This document shows, in pieces, positions 1-7,688 of a DNA stretch of 24,864 bases; position 1 is the first letter of the stretch, and every line of letters starts with the position of its first letter. This DNA is from Bacteroidales bacterium (GTDB lineage Bacteria > Bacteroidota > Bacteroidia > Bacteroidales > VadinHA17), in NCBI GenBank assembly GCA_015486475.1, contig WFRO01000119.1:1-24864 (forward strand), written 5' to 3'. The notes under the pieces are model-generated. The model was not told the DNA's origin, did no database searches, and was given only the letters and a program-made list of their open reading frames with translations. The position numbers and the translations under genes were made by a program.

Positions 1-1
1 G

Positions 2-1459
2 ACGATCTCCAATCTTTATCTGGCCATCGAGCATGATCTTGAGATCATCCCGGTGCTGAACAAAATGGACCTGGCCAACGCCATGCCGGAAGAGGTGAAA
101 GACCAGATCGTTGACCTGGTAGGGTGTGAGAGGGAGGATATCATTGAGGCCAGCGGAAAGACAGGGATGGGCGTGGAACGGATCCTGCAGGATATTATCG
201 AAAAAGTACCCCCGCCGGAAGGGGACCCGTCAGCTCCCCTGCAGGCGCTTATTTTCGATTCGGTGTACAATCCTTTCCGGGGTATATATGCCTATTTCAA
301 GATCTTCAACGGAGAGCTGCGGCAGGGGGATCATGTGAAATTCGTCGCCACCGGCAGGGACTATGTGGCGGATGAGATCGGTGTGCTGAAGCTGAAGAAT
401 GAACCCCGCAAGGTGTTGCGTGCCGGCGATGTGGGATATATTATCTCCGGCATCAAGACCTCCAGCGAGGTGAAGGTGGGGGATACCATCACCCATGTGG
501 AACAGCCCTGTGAGAAAGCCATAGAGGGCTTTGAGGATGTCAAGCCGATGGTCTTTGCCGGGATCTATCCGGTGGACGCAGACGATTATGAAGAGCTGCG
601 TGCGTCCATGGAGAAACTGCATCTGAACGATGCTTCCCTCACTTTTGAGCCGGAATCCTCGGCTGCCCTGGGCTTTGGCTTCCGGTGCGGCTTCCTGGGC
701 CTTCTGCACATGGAGATCATCCAGGAGCGTCTCGACCGGGAGTTTGACATGAACGTGATCTCCACGGTACCCAATGTCTCCTACCGGGTCTATACCACCC
801 AGGGAGAGGTGATCGAAGTGCATAATCCTTCGGGCCTGCCGGATCCTACCCATATCGACCACATTGAAGAACCCTATATCACGGCCCAGGTGATCTCCAA
901 ATCGGAATTTGTCGGGCCGATCATGAAACTATGTATCGATAAACGGGGGACCCTGAAGGGCCAGGTATATCTGACCAGTGACCGTGTGGAGCTGACCTTC
1001 GAGATGCCGCTGGCAGAGATCGTCTTCGATTTTTATGACAAACTGAAAAGTATCTCCAAGGGATACGCCTCCTTCGATTATTACACTTCGGGATACCAGC
1101 GTGCCAACCTGGTGCGGCTGGATATCCTTTTGAACGGGGAGATGGTGGATGCACTTTCCACCCTGATACACCGGGATCATGCCTACAACTTTGGGCGGCG
1201 TATCTGCGTGAAGCTGAAAGAGCTGATCCCGCGCCAGCAGTTTGACATTGCCATCCAGGCGGCCATAGGGTCCAAGATCATTGCCCGCGAAACGGTCAAG
1301 GCTCTGCGGAAAGATGTGACGGCCAAGTGTTACGGAGGTGATATTACCCGCAAACGCAAACTGCTGGAAAAACAGAAAAAGGGGAAAAAACGGATGCGGC
1401 AGGTGGGAAATGTGGAAGTGCCGCAACAGGCTTTCCTGGCTGTGCTGAAACTTGACTGA
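2..1459 (+). CDS. lepA: Elongation factor 4 (LepA), 5'-truncated by window edge
   Basis: LepA is a ribosome-associated GTPase that back-translocates or remodels stalled ribosomes. The gene enters the window already open: the frame is open from base 2 (T-I-S-N-L-Y-L), so roughly the first 110 residues, with the P-loop and switch regions, lie outside. Visible are the G4 motif NKMD (bases 59-70), the G5-like SGKTG, the domain II barrel, the EF-G-like domains, and the LepA-specific basic C-terminus (RKRKLLEKQKKGKKRM...) ending AVLKLD. About 485 residues are present against a usual length near 600. The GTG at base 53 is internal and not a real start. There is no clear hairpin terminator before the next gene. 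Confidence 0.96.
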   Translation, partial: TISNLYLAIEHDLEIIPVLNKMDLANAMPEEVKDQIVDLVGCEREDIIEASGKTGMGVERILQDIIEKVPPPEGDPSAPLQALIFDSVYNPFRGIYAYFKIFNGELRQGDHVKFVATGRDYVADEIGVLKLKNEPRKVLRAGDVGYIISGIKTSSEVKVGDTITHVEQPCEKAIEGFEDVKPMVFAGIYPVDADDYEELRASMEKLHLNDASLTFEPESSAALGFGFRCGFLGLLHMEIIQERLDREFDMNVISTVPNVSYRVYTTQGEVIEVHNPSGLPDPTHIDHIEEPYITAQVISKSEFVGPIMKLCIDKRGTLKGQVYLTSDRVELTFEMPLAEIVFDFYDKLKSISKGYASFDYYTSGYQRANLVRLDILLNGEMVDALSTLIHRDHAYNFGRRICVKLKELIPRQQFDIAIQAAIGSKIIARETVKALRKDVTAKCYGGDITRKRKLLEKQKKGKKRMRQVGNVEVPQQAFLAVLKLD

Positions 1460-1526
1460 TCTTTGATCGTACTAAGAAAAAATTACGGAAACATATATTC
1501 TGAAGGTACTTAACAAATAATATGAT

Positions 1527-1534
1527 TATTTTTG
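1527..1534 (+). promoter_or_regulatory. Bacteroidota -7 promoter box
   Basis: TATTTTTG matches the TAnnTTTG -7 consensus of the Bacteroidota primary sigma factor and lies 33 bp upstream of the ATG at 1568. No TTTG -33 element is seen at the usual 19-21 bp spacing. It would give the secreted-protein gene its own transcript, separate from lepA. Confidence 0.5.
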
Positions 1535-1567
1535 TTATTCAGCGTTTAAATCATTAATCCAATCATC

Positions 1568-2257
1568 ATGAAAAAATTGTTTCTGATCTCTCTGGCAGGA
1601 TTTTTATTCCTCATTCCTTTTACAAAGGCCCAGGAATGCACGGTCTATTTCCCGACGAAAAAAGGGGAAAAACTGGTGTACCAATATTATGATGCCAAAT
1701 CCAAACCGACGTCAAAGGTATATTATGATGTGCAGGATGTGATCCAAACAGATACAGGACTGAAGATCACTACACAGCAATGGTTCGAGACCAGCGACGG
1801 ACAAATAATTGATACTTTCTTTCTGGATTATTACTGCAAGAACGGAGAATTTTATATAGATATGAAATCGACGCTCAATGCCATGCTGAGCAAGTACGAA
1901 GATATGGACCTGGAGGTGACCACCAAAGACCTGGCGTTGCCTGCCACATTGAAAGAGGGTGATGTATTGCCCGATGGTTCTGCCACGGTGGTTGTGAAGA
2001 ACAATGGGATTAAAATGGCCACGATCACCAACAAGATTACAAACCGGAAAGTGATTGGCAAAGAGAAGGTGACCACGCCGGCAGGCACTTTCGACTGTGT
2101 CAAGATCACCTATGACACGGACGGGAAAGTGGGTTTTGTGAAGAGCCATGCCAAAGGAGCTGTGTGGTATGCCAAAGGGATCGGCTCTGTCAAGATGGAG
2201 ACGTACAATAAAAAAGGCAAGCTGGAGAGTTCAAGCCAACTGATAAAGGTCGAATAA
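1568..2257 (+). CDS. Secreted protein of unknown function (TapB/DUF3108-like)
   Basis: The 229-residue protein has a clear Sec signal peptide: basic MKK, then a hydrophobic stretch to about residue 20, with probable cleavage after TKA. The mature part is predicted beta-rich. The pattern of a Y/F-rich N-terminal strand region, an x-V-x-T-P-A-G-T-F-D-C-V-K-I segment (around residues 172-185) and a late V-W-Y-A-K-G-I-G-S-V-K segment resembles the DUF3108/TapB-like family, whose members end with a similar W-Y-x-x-G-x-G-x-V-K block. This family link is my recognition of the pattern, not a search result. It has no lipobox and no membrane anchor after the signal, so it is probably periplasmic or exported. 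It converges with the response regulator gene, with 8 bp between the stop codons. Confidence 0.75.
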   Translation: MKKLFLISLAGFLFLIPFTKAQECTVYFPTKKGEKLVYQYYDAKSKPTSKVYYDVQDVIQTDTGLKITTQQWFETSDGQIIDTFFLDYYCKNGEFYIDMKSTLNAMLSKYEDMDLEVTTKDLALPATLKEGDVLPDGSATVVVKNNGIKMATITNKITNRKVIGKEKVTTPAGTFDCVKITYDTDGKVGFVKSHAKGAVWYAKGIGSVKMETYNKKGKLESSSQLIKVE

Positions 2258-2265
2258 TACCTTTT

Positions 2266-2949
2266 TCAGCATACCAGCCTGTAACCCTTGCCATGGATGT
2301 TGATGATCTCCACGGAGGGATCATCTTTCAGGTATTTCCTCAGCTTGGTGATATAGACATCCATGCTGCGGGCGTTGAAATAATTATCGTCCATCCAAAT
2401 GGTGCGCAGGGCAAAGTTACGTTCGAGGATGCCGTTGCGATGGTTGTAAAGCAGTCTTAATAACTCCGATTCCTTGGTCGTTAGTTTCTGTACTTTGTCC
2501 TCCAGGCGCAGCTCCTGCTTGTTGGTATCGAAGATGTATTTCCCGATCTGCAGCTCTTTGTCGTCTTCCCGGTCTGCCACTTTGGTGCGGCGCAGGATGG
2601 CTTCGATACGTTTGAGCAGCACCTCCATATCGAAAGGCTTGGTGATATAATCATCGGCGCCGGTGCGGAACCCCTCGATCACATCTTCTTTCATTGATTT
2701 AGCCGTGAGGAAAACGACCGGGATATCGGAGTTGAGTTCCCGGATCTCCCGTGCCAGGGTGAATCCGTCTTTAACTGGCATCATGATATCCAGAAGGCAG
2801 AGGTCGAAATGATCGGAGACAAAACCTTTATAAGCATGATCCCCATCGGTATAAAGGACGGTTTCGTAACCTTTGATCTGCAGGTATTCCTTCAGCAGAA
2901 GCCCCAGGTTTTCATCATCCTCGGCGAGTAATATGCGAATTTTGTCCAT
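2266..2949 (-). CDS. rprY: OmpR-family response regulator, RprY-like
   Basis: A 227-residue two-domain regulator. The receiver domain (about 1-120) has the acidic pair at D11/D12, phospho-acceptor D54 in LLDIMMP, T82 and K104 in ITKPF. The C-terminal half (about 130-227) is an OmpR/PhoB winged helix with the usual LTTKESELLRLL start and a DVYITKLRKYL recognition-helix region. It lies 9 bp downstream of the kinase gene on the same strand, so the pair is almost certainly co-transcribed and cognate. The name rests on similarity to the Bacteroides RprX/RprY pair; what this system senses is unknown. The phased TTAAC repeats upstream of the kinase gene are a plausible binding site. Confidence 0.9.
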   Translation of the reverse strand: MDKIRILLAEDDENLGLLLKEYLQIKGYETVLYTDGDHAYKGFVSDHFDLCLLDIMMPVKDGFTLAREIRELNSDIPVVFLTAKSMKEDVIEGFRTGADDYITKPFDMEVLLKRIEAILRRTKVADREDDKELQIGKYIFDTNKQELRLEDKVQKLTTKESELLRLLYNHRNGILERNFALRTIWMDDNYFNARSMDVYITKLRKYLKDDPSVEIINIHGKGYRLVC

Positions 2950-2958
2950 GGTGTAAAG

Positions 2959-4422
2959 TTAATTTTTCTCAGTATACGGCAAAAAAACCGTAAAAGAAGA
3001 TCCTTTGCCCGGCTGGCTTTCAACATGGATCGTGCCATTGTGGGCATCGACCACCTTTTTTACGTAGCTCAGTCCCAGTCCGAAACCTTTGGTGTTGTGG
3101 ATGTTCCCGGTAGGTACACGGTAGAACTGGTCAAATATCTTTTTCAGGTGTTCTTTGGACATCCCGATCCCGTTGTCTTTGACCAGAACTTTCACACCTT
3201 TCTCATTGCTGGTGGTGCGAATATAGATAAGAGGGGCTTCCCGGCTATATTTTATGGCATTGTCCACAAGATTGAAGAAAAGATTGGTGATGTGCACCTC
3301 ATCCACCGGCACGAACGGGTCCTCTGCATCAAGATCATAGACCAGCTTGCCGTTCTTGTTCCTTATCCGGATGGAAGTATTGTTGATGACATTGGACAGG
3401 ATCTCATGGATGTCGGTCTCTTTTCTTTTCAGTTTCAGCTTCCCTTTGTCGAAAATAGCCATCTGCAACACTTTTTCGACCTGGAGTCTGAGCCTTTTGG
3501 TCTCCTCCTCAATAACACTGGCGATATGCTCAATGTTTTTCTCATCCGTGGGTATGGATTTGTCCTTAAGCATTTGTGAGGCCAGGGAGATGGTGGAGAT
3601 GGGGGTTTTCAGTTCGTGGGTCATGTTGTTGACAAAATCGGTCTTGATATCGGAGAGCCTTTTTTGCCGGAAGATGATGTAAAGCGTTCCCAGAAAGACC
3701 ATCATAAAGAAGATGGTAAGGGCGATGGAGGTATAGCCGATCACTCCGAGCGACCGGACCAGAAAAACATGTTCATCGGGGAAATAAAGCACCAGTTTGT
3801 TTTCCTGCTCGATGATATCGTTGGGAAAGAGGGGCTGGACGAAACGGGTTACATGATCCTTGTCCGGAGAATAGCCGGGGGTACGGTAGATGATCTTGTT
3901 GTCTTTCCCGGTAATGGCAAATTCGAAAAACTCCCGGATGCCGTATTCTCCCAAAGTATTCCTGATGAGATAATAGAGTTCTACCGGCTGTATTCTTTCG
4001 GAGATGGCGGGAGGGGTAGCCTCCAACCTGCGGAGGATATTGGTGACCAATACTTCTTTTCCTTTCCTTGTGGAAGAGAAGTCGAGGAGGTTGGACTGGT
4101 AAAGGATATTCTCAATTTTACCTTTCAGCAGGGAAGTGTCGACCGCCATTGCCGCTTTTCTGCCGGGATGAAAGACAGGCGGGGGAGAAAGAGGAGAGCC
4201 GGCCCGGTTGTGTTGAAAAAGGAGCTCATCCTGCACGGCATCATAGACCTCTTTTTGCTCGAGCCGGGTGATCACTTTATGCAGTGCTTTGCTCACGGTA
4301 CGGTTGAACATGGCACTCTTCACCCCCAGGGCATGGTTGAGCCATGAGATCTGTACGATCACCAGGGCTGTCATCCCGAGGGCCATGATCCCGCTCAATA
4401 TCCAGATCGTCCTTTTCTTCAT
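2959..4422 (-). CDS. rprX: Membrane sensor histidine kinase, RprX-like
   Basis: A 487-residue kinase with TM1 at about 7-27, an extracytoplasmic sensor region of about 195 residues, and TM2 at about 227-251. There is little or no HAMP: the HisKA helix starts directly, with phospho-acceptor H269 in NMTHELKTPIS. The HATPase domain shows the N box (NLFFNLVDNAIKYS, N384/N388), the G1 box DNGIGM (416-421) and the G2 box GFGLGLS (446-452), so it looks fully active. The sensor region has a Pro-rich stretch (about 76-86) and no fold I recognise. First gene of a two-gene operon with the response regulator. Its start lies only 7 nt after a TATCTTTG box, implying a very short or absent leader. Confidence 0.92.
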   Translation of the reverse strand: MKKRTIWILSGIMALGMTALVIVQISWLNHALGVKSAMFNRTVSKALHKVITRLEQKEVYDAVQDELLFQHNRAGSPLSPPPVFHPGRKAAMAVDTSLLKGKIENILYQSNLLDFSSTRKGKEVLVTNILRRLEATPPAISERIQPVELYYLIRNTLGEYGIREFFEFAITGKDNKIIYRTPGYSPDKDHVTRFVQPLFPNDIIEQENKLVLYFPDEHVFLVRSLGVIGYTSIALTIFFMMVFLGTLYIIFRQKRLSDIKTDFVNNMTHELKTPISTISLASQMLKDKSIPTDEKNIEHIASVIEEETKRLRLQVEKVLQMAIFDKGKLKLKRKETDIHEILSNVINNTSIRIRNKNGKLVYDLDAEDPFVPVDEVHITNLFFNLVDNAIKYSREAPLIYIRTTSNEKGVKVLVKDNGIGMSKEHLKKIFDQFYRVPTGNIHNTKGFGLGLSYVKKVVDAHNGTIHVESQPGKGSSFTVFLPYTEKN

Positions 4423-4429
4423 CTCTTTA

Positions 4430-4437
4430 CAAAGATA
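4430..4437 (-). promoter_or_regulatory. -7 box directly upstream of rprX
   Basis: Read on the minus strand this is TATCTTTG, a perfect TAnnTTTG match, ending 7 nt before the rprX ATG. No TTTG is found at the -33 position (about 4457-4461). The region just beyond carries the phased repeats, which is where an activator would bind. If used, the mRNA is leaderless or nearly so. Confidence 0.5.
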
Positions 4438-4464
4438 AGCTATCGCTTTTGAAGTACCGGTCTT

Positions 4465-4500
4465 TTAACACTCTTTAACATCTCTTAACCCTTCTTAACA
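4465..4500. promoter_or_regulatory. Four 10-bp-phased TTAAC direct repeats (candidate operator)
   Basis: TTAACA, TTAACA, TTAACC and TTAACA start at 4465, 4475, 4485 and 4495, exactly 10 bp apart; an out-of-phase TTAA follows at 4504. Same-face direct repeats are the usual architecture for OmpR/PhoB-type regulators. They sit just upstream of the expected -33 region of the rprX promoter and overlap the expected -33 region of the plus-strand box at 4512-4519. Binding by RprY is an inference from position. Confidence 0.5.
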
Positions 4501-4511
4501 CCATTAAGGCG

Positions 4512-4519
4512 TATCTTTG
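4512..4519 (+). promoter_or_regulatory. -7 box pointing away from rprX
   Basis: TATCTTTG on the plus strand fits TAnnTTTG. No gene follows on this strand, but a strong hairpin plus T-tract ends at 4704, so a transcript of about 180 nt is possible. A weaker second promoter may lie at 4584-4615 (TTTC, 20 bp, TTATTTTG). Confidence 0.4.
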
Positions 4520-4525
4520 AACCGG

Positions 4526-4704
4526 TTAATGAAACAAAAAACAGACATAGCCGTAAGAAAATGACGAAGAACGATAGTTAAAATTTCCGGCACGGTTATT
4601 GCAATTATTATTTTGAGCCATTAGACAAAGCAGTAGGTTTTTTGGTTTAGGTTAATAAAAGGGTTAATACGGGAAAAGGCAGGTTTCAATACCTGCCTTT
4701 TTTT
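4526..4704 (+). ncRNA. Candidate small RNA between rprX and the rnc operon
   Basis: The stretch has a promoter-like box on its left and a strong intrinsic terminator on its right. The only in-frame possibility of note is a six-codon ATG ORF at 4561-4581, too short to support as a gene. The segment is AU-rich with several GTTAA-type words before the terminator. I do not recognise an RNA family. Start and even existence are inferred; a shorter form starting near 4622 is equally possible. If real, it is divergent from rprX and could share its operator. Confidence 0.3.
4678..4704. terminator. Strong hairpin terminator, bidirectional
   Basis: GGCAGGT, loop TTCAAT, ACCTGCC: a perfect 7-bp stem followed by seven T on the plus strand. 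On the minus strand the same stem is followed by TTTT, so it can also end the acpP-fabF-rnc operon coming from the right. Confidence 0.85.
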
Positions 4705-4836
4705 AGTTTGGAGTTCCTGGAGTCCCGCAACTCTTAGGATCATCCTAAAGAGTTGCGAGGATGCCCGCCCGGATGAACATCCGTTCGGACGGGCTCGCAG
4801 ATCAAGATCTGCGGCATGTGGAGTTTGGAGTGCCTA
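4705..4836. repeat. Three-hairpin cluster bounded by direct repeats
   Basis: An AGTTTGGAGT(T/G)CCT word occurs at 4705-4718 and again at 4822-4835. Between them are three palindromes in a row: 4726-4757 (15-bp arms with one bulged A), 4763-4794 (GC-rich, imperfect) and 4796-4813 (CGCAGATC / GATCTGCG). It lies downstream of the minus-strand operon, contains no ORF, and looks like an interspersed extragenic palindromic element. Copies elsewhere in the genome cannot be tested here. Confidence 0.55.
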
Positions 4837-4861
4837 AAGCTAAAAGTTAGCAGGGGATCTG

Positions 4862-5293
4862 TTATTCAAACACCATTTCTGCCAGGCGCGGGTGTTCTTC
4901 GGGGGCGATCCTGAAGGTAGTGATGATAACCGGCAGGGCATTGATCTTGCTGTAGAGTTCAGTGAGGAAGGATTCGTCCGGTTGCGGGGCGATGTGGAGA
5001 AAAAAATCGATATTTTTCAGCCTGGCGACCAGGATACCGGTTTCGGAACGGTTGGCAACAAGGTGATAGGAGAGCATACGTGTCTGATCATTCCACCGGA
5101 AAAGCGGAAAGGTCTGTACAGCCTGATGCTTCTTTTGGGTGATCCGGTACTCTCCTTCGCGGACCAGGTGCATGCCCAGTGCATGGTTGAGGGTCCAGGC
5201 CAGGTGGTAGCCTTTTTCATGCGAGGCGATGGCCAGGATCGTATGGTCGATCTCCGGATGAAGGGTAAGCCGGTGTTTTTTGCTTTTTGCCAT
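4862..5293 (-). CDS. IPExxxVDY-family-like small protein
   Basis: A 143-residue soluble protein with no signal or membrane segment. The N-terminal pattern (K-H-R-L-T-L, then KGYHLAWTLNHALGMHLVRE at about 28-47) matches the Bacteroidota IPExxxVDY family of unknown function, which is normally encoded next to rnc, as here. The naming motif is degenerate: the equivalent segment reads V-A-R-L-K-N-I-D-F-F-L (about residues 89-99) in place of I-P-E-x-x-x-V-D-Y. It starts 12 bp after the rnc stop codon and is the last gene of the operon. The conserved neighbourhood suggests a role linked to RNA processing or lipid synthesis, but nothing in the sequence proves it. Confidence 0.7.
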   Translation of the reverse strand: MAKSKKHRLTLHPEIDHTILAIASHEKGYHLAWTLNHALGMHLVREGEYRITQKKHQAVQTFPLFRWNDQTRMLSYHLVANRSETGILVARLKNIDFFLHIAPQPDESFLTELYSKINALPVIITTFRIAPEEHPRLAEMVFE

Positions 5294-5305
5294 AATGCGC
5301 AGGGA

Positions 5306-6028
5306 TCAGATGTTCCGGATACGTTCATAAGCTGTCCGGGCTGCTTCCTGCTCGGCCATCTTTTTGGAAGGGCCGGAGCCGGTGCCCAGCAGCTCGTTCC
5401 CGGTCTGTAACAAGGTACGAAAAAAACGCTTTCCGTTGTTCTCTGTCTGCTCCCGTGTCACGAAGGAGATCTTCACCCGGTTTTTCTGGGCCCATTCCAC
5501 CATCATGCTTTTGAAATCCAGATTGCTCTCCAGGATCTCCTGGAAAGGGATGTACTTGCCGAAGAGGGTCTTTAAAAAGTATTTCTTTGTCCGGCGGTAC
5601 CCCTGGTCAAGAAAAAGAGCTCCGATGAATGCTTCAAAAACATCACCGTAGATATGGCGGTGCTGGTTCTCGGACTGAAGATTGTATTTTACATATTTGT
5701 CGATACGGAGGGTGAGGGCGATCTCGTTGAGGGTGTTCCGGTTGACGATGCGGGCGCGCAGTTTGGTAAGGGATCCCTCATCTTTGTCGGGGAAGAGATG
5801 ATAGAGATATTCTGCCACGATCGTACTGATCACCGTGTCTCCCAAAAATTCCAACCGTTCGTTATTGACAGGGATCCCGTCCATCGTGACAGCTTCCGAC
5901 CGTGTTATGAAGGCTGTCTGGTAAAGCTGGATGTTTTTGGGAGGGAAGGTGAGGATCTCTTTCAGATAAACATCAAACCCCTTCTGTTGAGGCAAAAGGG
6001 GTTTATTTTTTTTTCTGAAGGAGAACAC
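5306..6028 (-). CDS. rnc: Ribonuclease III
   Basis: A 240-residue endonuclease that cuts double-stranded RNA, including rRNA precursors. The RNase III signature NERLEFLGD spans residues 56-64. By comparison with the E. coli enzyme the metal-binding acids E57, E60, D64, E84, D129 and E132 are all present (D129/E132 in YGDVFEAFIG). The C-terminal 65 residues form a double-stranded RNA-binding domain ending in the usual KKMAEQEAARTAYE helix. A basic N-terminal extension of about 20 residues precedes the catalytic domain. Three nt separate it from fabF; probably translationally coupled within the acpP operon. Confidence 0.96.
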   Translation of the reverse strand: MFSFRKKNKPLLPQQKGFDVYLKEILTFPPKNIQLYQTAFITRSEAVTMDGIPVNNERLEFLGDTVISTIVAEYLYHLFPDKDEGSLTKLRARIVNRNTLNEIALTLRIDKYVKYNLQSENQHRHIYGDVFEAFIGALFLDQGYRRTKKYFLKTLFGKYIPFQEILESNLDFKSMMVEWAQKNRVKISFVTREQTENNGKRFFRTLLQTGNELLGTGSGPSKKMAEQEAARTAYERIRNI

Positions 6029-6031
6029 TGT

Positions 6032-7285
6032 TTATTCTTCGAATTTCTTGAAAATGATGGAAGCGTTGTGACCTCCGAACCCGAAAGTGTTGCTGAGTGC
6101 GGTTGTCACCTCTTTTTCCTTGGCTTTGTTGAAGGTCAGATCCAGGTGGGGATCGATCTCCGGATCATCTTCAAAATGGTTGATGGTCGGGGGGATGATG
6201 CCTTTGTTGATGGCCATGATGGCTGCAATAGACTCTACCGCTCCGGCAGCGCCCAGCAGATGACCCGTCATGGACTTGGTGGAGCTGATGCTCATCTTGT
6301 AAGCCTGTTCCCTGAACAGTTTGATGATAGCGTTGGCTTCGGCAATATCACCGCGGGGTGTGGCCGTGCCGTGAACGTTGATGTAGTCGATCTCGCCGGG
6401 GCTCATGCCGGCATCTTCGAGGGCTGCTTCCATGACCAGGGCAGCTCCCAGTCCTTCCGGATGAGGAGCCGTAAGGTGGTAAGCATCTGCCGAGAGACCG
6501 GCGCCGGCTACCTCAGCATAGATCTTTGCCCCGCGGGCTTTGGCATATTCCAGGTCTTCCAGGATCAGAGTACCTGCCCCCTCTCCCAGCACAAAACCAT
6601 CCCGCGTCTTGTCAAAAGGTCTGGATGCCGTTTTGTAGTTGTCGTTGTTGGTGCTGATGGCCATCATTGAATTGAAACCACCGACACCCACCTCGTTGAT
6701 GGGGGCTTCAGCCCCTCCTGTGACAAAAACATCCGCTTTGCCCAGACGGATGTAGTTGTAAGCATCGATGATGGCATTGGCGGCCGTGGAGCAGGCTGAA
6801 ACGGTCCCGAAATTGGGCCCGCGGAAACCGTACCGGATGGAAATATGGCCGGCGGCAATGTCAGCGATCATCTTGGGGATGAAGAAAGGACTGAAACGGG
6901 GTGTCCCGTCGCCCAGCGAAAAAGAGCGTATCTCGTCCAGAAAAGTCTGTAACCCGCCAATACCCGAGCCATAGATCACCCCCACCCGGTTGTGGTTGAC
7001 ACTCTCCACATCGATACCGGCATCGGCAATGGCTTCAGCTGAAGCGACCAAAGCATACTGGGCATAAGCGTCCAACTTGCGCTGCTCCTTCCGGTCAAAA
7101 TATTCGCCGGGATCGTATCCTTTTATCTCGCAGGCAAAATGGGTCTTGAATTTGGTCGTATCAAAACGTGTAATAAGGTCGGAGCCGCTAACACCCGAAG
7201 CCAATGCATCCCAGAAATCAGATACATTATTCCCTACCGGGGTCAGTGCTCCTAACCCTGTAACTACTACACGTTTTAAATTCAT
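6032..7285 (-). CDS. fabF: 3-oxoacyl-ACP synthase II (KAS II)
   Basis: A 417-residue condensing enzyme that extends acyl-ACP with malonyl-ACP in type II fatty acid synthesis. The thiolase-fold catalytic set is complete: C165 in VSACSTAANA, H305 in NVHGTATPRGD, K337 and H342 in STKSMTGHLLGAAGAVE. The length and the GFGGHNAS element near the C-terminus are typical of FabF rather than FabB or FabH. It lies 6 bp downstream of acpP, which encodes its carrier substrate, in the usual acpP-fabF-rnc order. Confidence 0.97.
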   Translation of the reverse strand: MNLKRVVVTGLGALTPVGNNVSDFWDALASGVSGSDLITRFDTTKFKTHFACEIKGYDPGEYFDRKEQRKLDAYAQYALVASAEAIADAGIDVESVNHNRVGVIYGSGIGGLQTFLDEIRSFSLGDGTPRFSPFFIPKMIADIAAGHISIRYGFRGPNFGTVSACSTAANAIIDAYNYIRLGKADVFVTGGAEAPINEVGVGGFNSMMAISTNNDNYKTASRPFDKTRDGFVLGEGAGTLILEDLEYAKARGAKIYAEVAGAGLSADAYHLTAPHPEGLGAALVMEAALEDAGMSPGEIDYINVHGTATPRGDIAEANAIIKLFREQAYKMSISSTKSMTGHLLGAAGAVESIAAIMAINKGIIPPTINHFEDDPEIDPHLDLTFNKAKEKEVTTALSNTFGFGGHNASIIFKKFEE

Positions 7286-7291
7286 GAGACT

Positions 7292-7528
7292 CTATTTTAC
7301 GTTTTCTTCGATGTACTTGATGGCTTCACCCACGGTGGAGATATTCTCAGCCTGATCATCGGGAATACCGATATTGAATTCTTTTTCAAATTCCATGATG
7401 AGCTCAACGGTGTCCAGCGAGTCTGCACCCAGGTCATTGGTGAAGCTGGCTTCCGGAGTTACTTCGCTCTCATCCACATTCAGCTTATCAGCAATAATGG
7501 CTTTTACTCTTGATGCAATGTCTGACAT
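7292..7528 (-). CDS. acpP: Acyl carrier protein
   Basis: A 78-residue acidic four-helix protein. The phosphopantetheine attachment site is S37 in the invariant DSL of LGADSLDTVELIMEFE. It carries growing acyl chains in fatty acid synthesis and also feeds lipid A and phospholipid assembly. First gene of the operon with fabF, rnc and the IPExxxVDY-like gene, so it sets transcription for all four. Confidence 0.98.
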   Translation of the reverse strand: MSDIASRVKAIIADKLNVDESEVTPEASFTNDLGADSLDTVELIMEFEKEFNIGIPDDQAENISTVGEAIKYIEENVK

Positions 7529-7567
7529 GATCTTAAATTTTAAGTTAATGATAAGTTAGTTTCGCTG

Positions 7568-7599
7568 CAAAGAAATGTATTTCATCAAAATTTTTCAAA
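7568..7599 (-). promoter_or_regulatory. Probable acpP operon promoter
   Basis: On the minus strand TTTG (7599-7596), a 20-bp spacer, then TTTCTTTG (7575-7568). The -33 element and spacing are ideal and the -7 box has one mismatch to TAnnTTTG. It gives a leader of roughly 30 nt before the acpP ATG at 7528. This is the only site in the window where I see both elements correctly spaced. Confidence 0.5.
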
Positions 7600-7688
7600 C
7601 AAATATATATTTTTTTATCCAACCACGAAATAAGAGAACCGAAAAGTTCCGATATTTGATCAGTATGAATAAACCTAATCTACAATAA

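Noticed and set aside
3025..4347. Plus-strand ORFs opposite the sensor kinase
   Set aside because: The minus-strand kinase has complete H, N, G1 and G2 boxes; the opposite ORFs have no domain features.
4461..4500. CRISPR array from regular repeats
   Set aside because: The period is 10 bp with no spacers; it is a protein-binding type array at best.
4561..4581. Six-codon ORF as a leader peptide
   Set aside because: Too short, no following gene on that strand to attenuate, and no run of a single amino-acid codon.
5654..6670. Long plus-strand ORF of 338 codons
   Set aside because: Antisense to rnc and fabF, both unmistakable; a shadow of their codon use.
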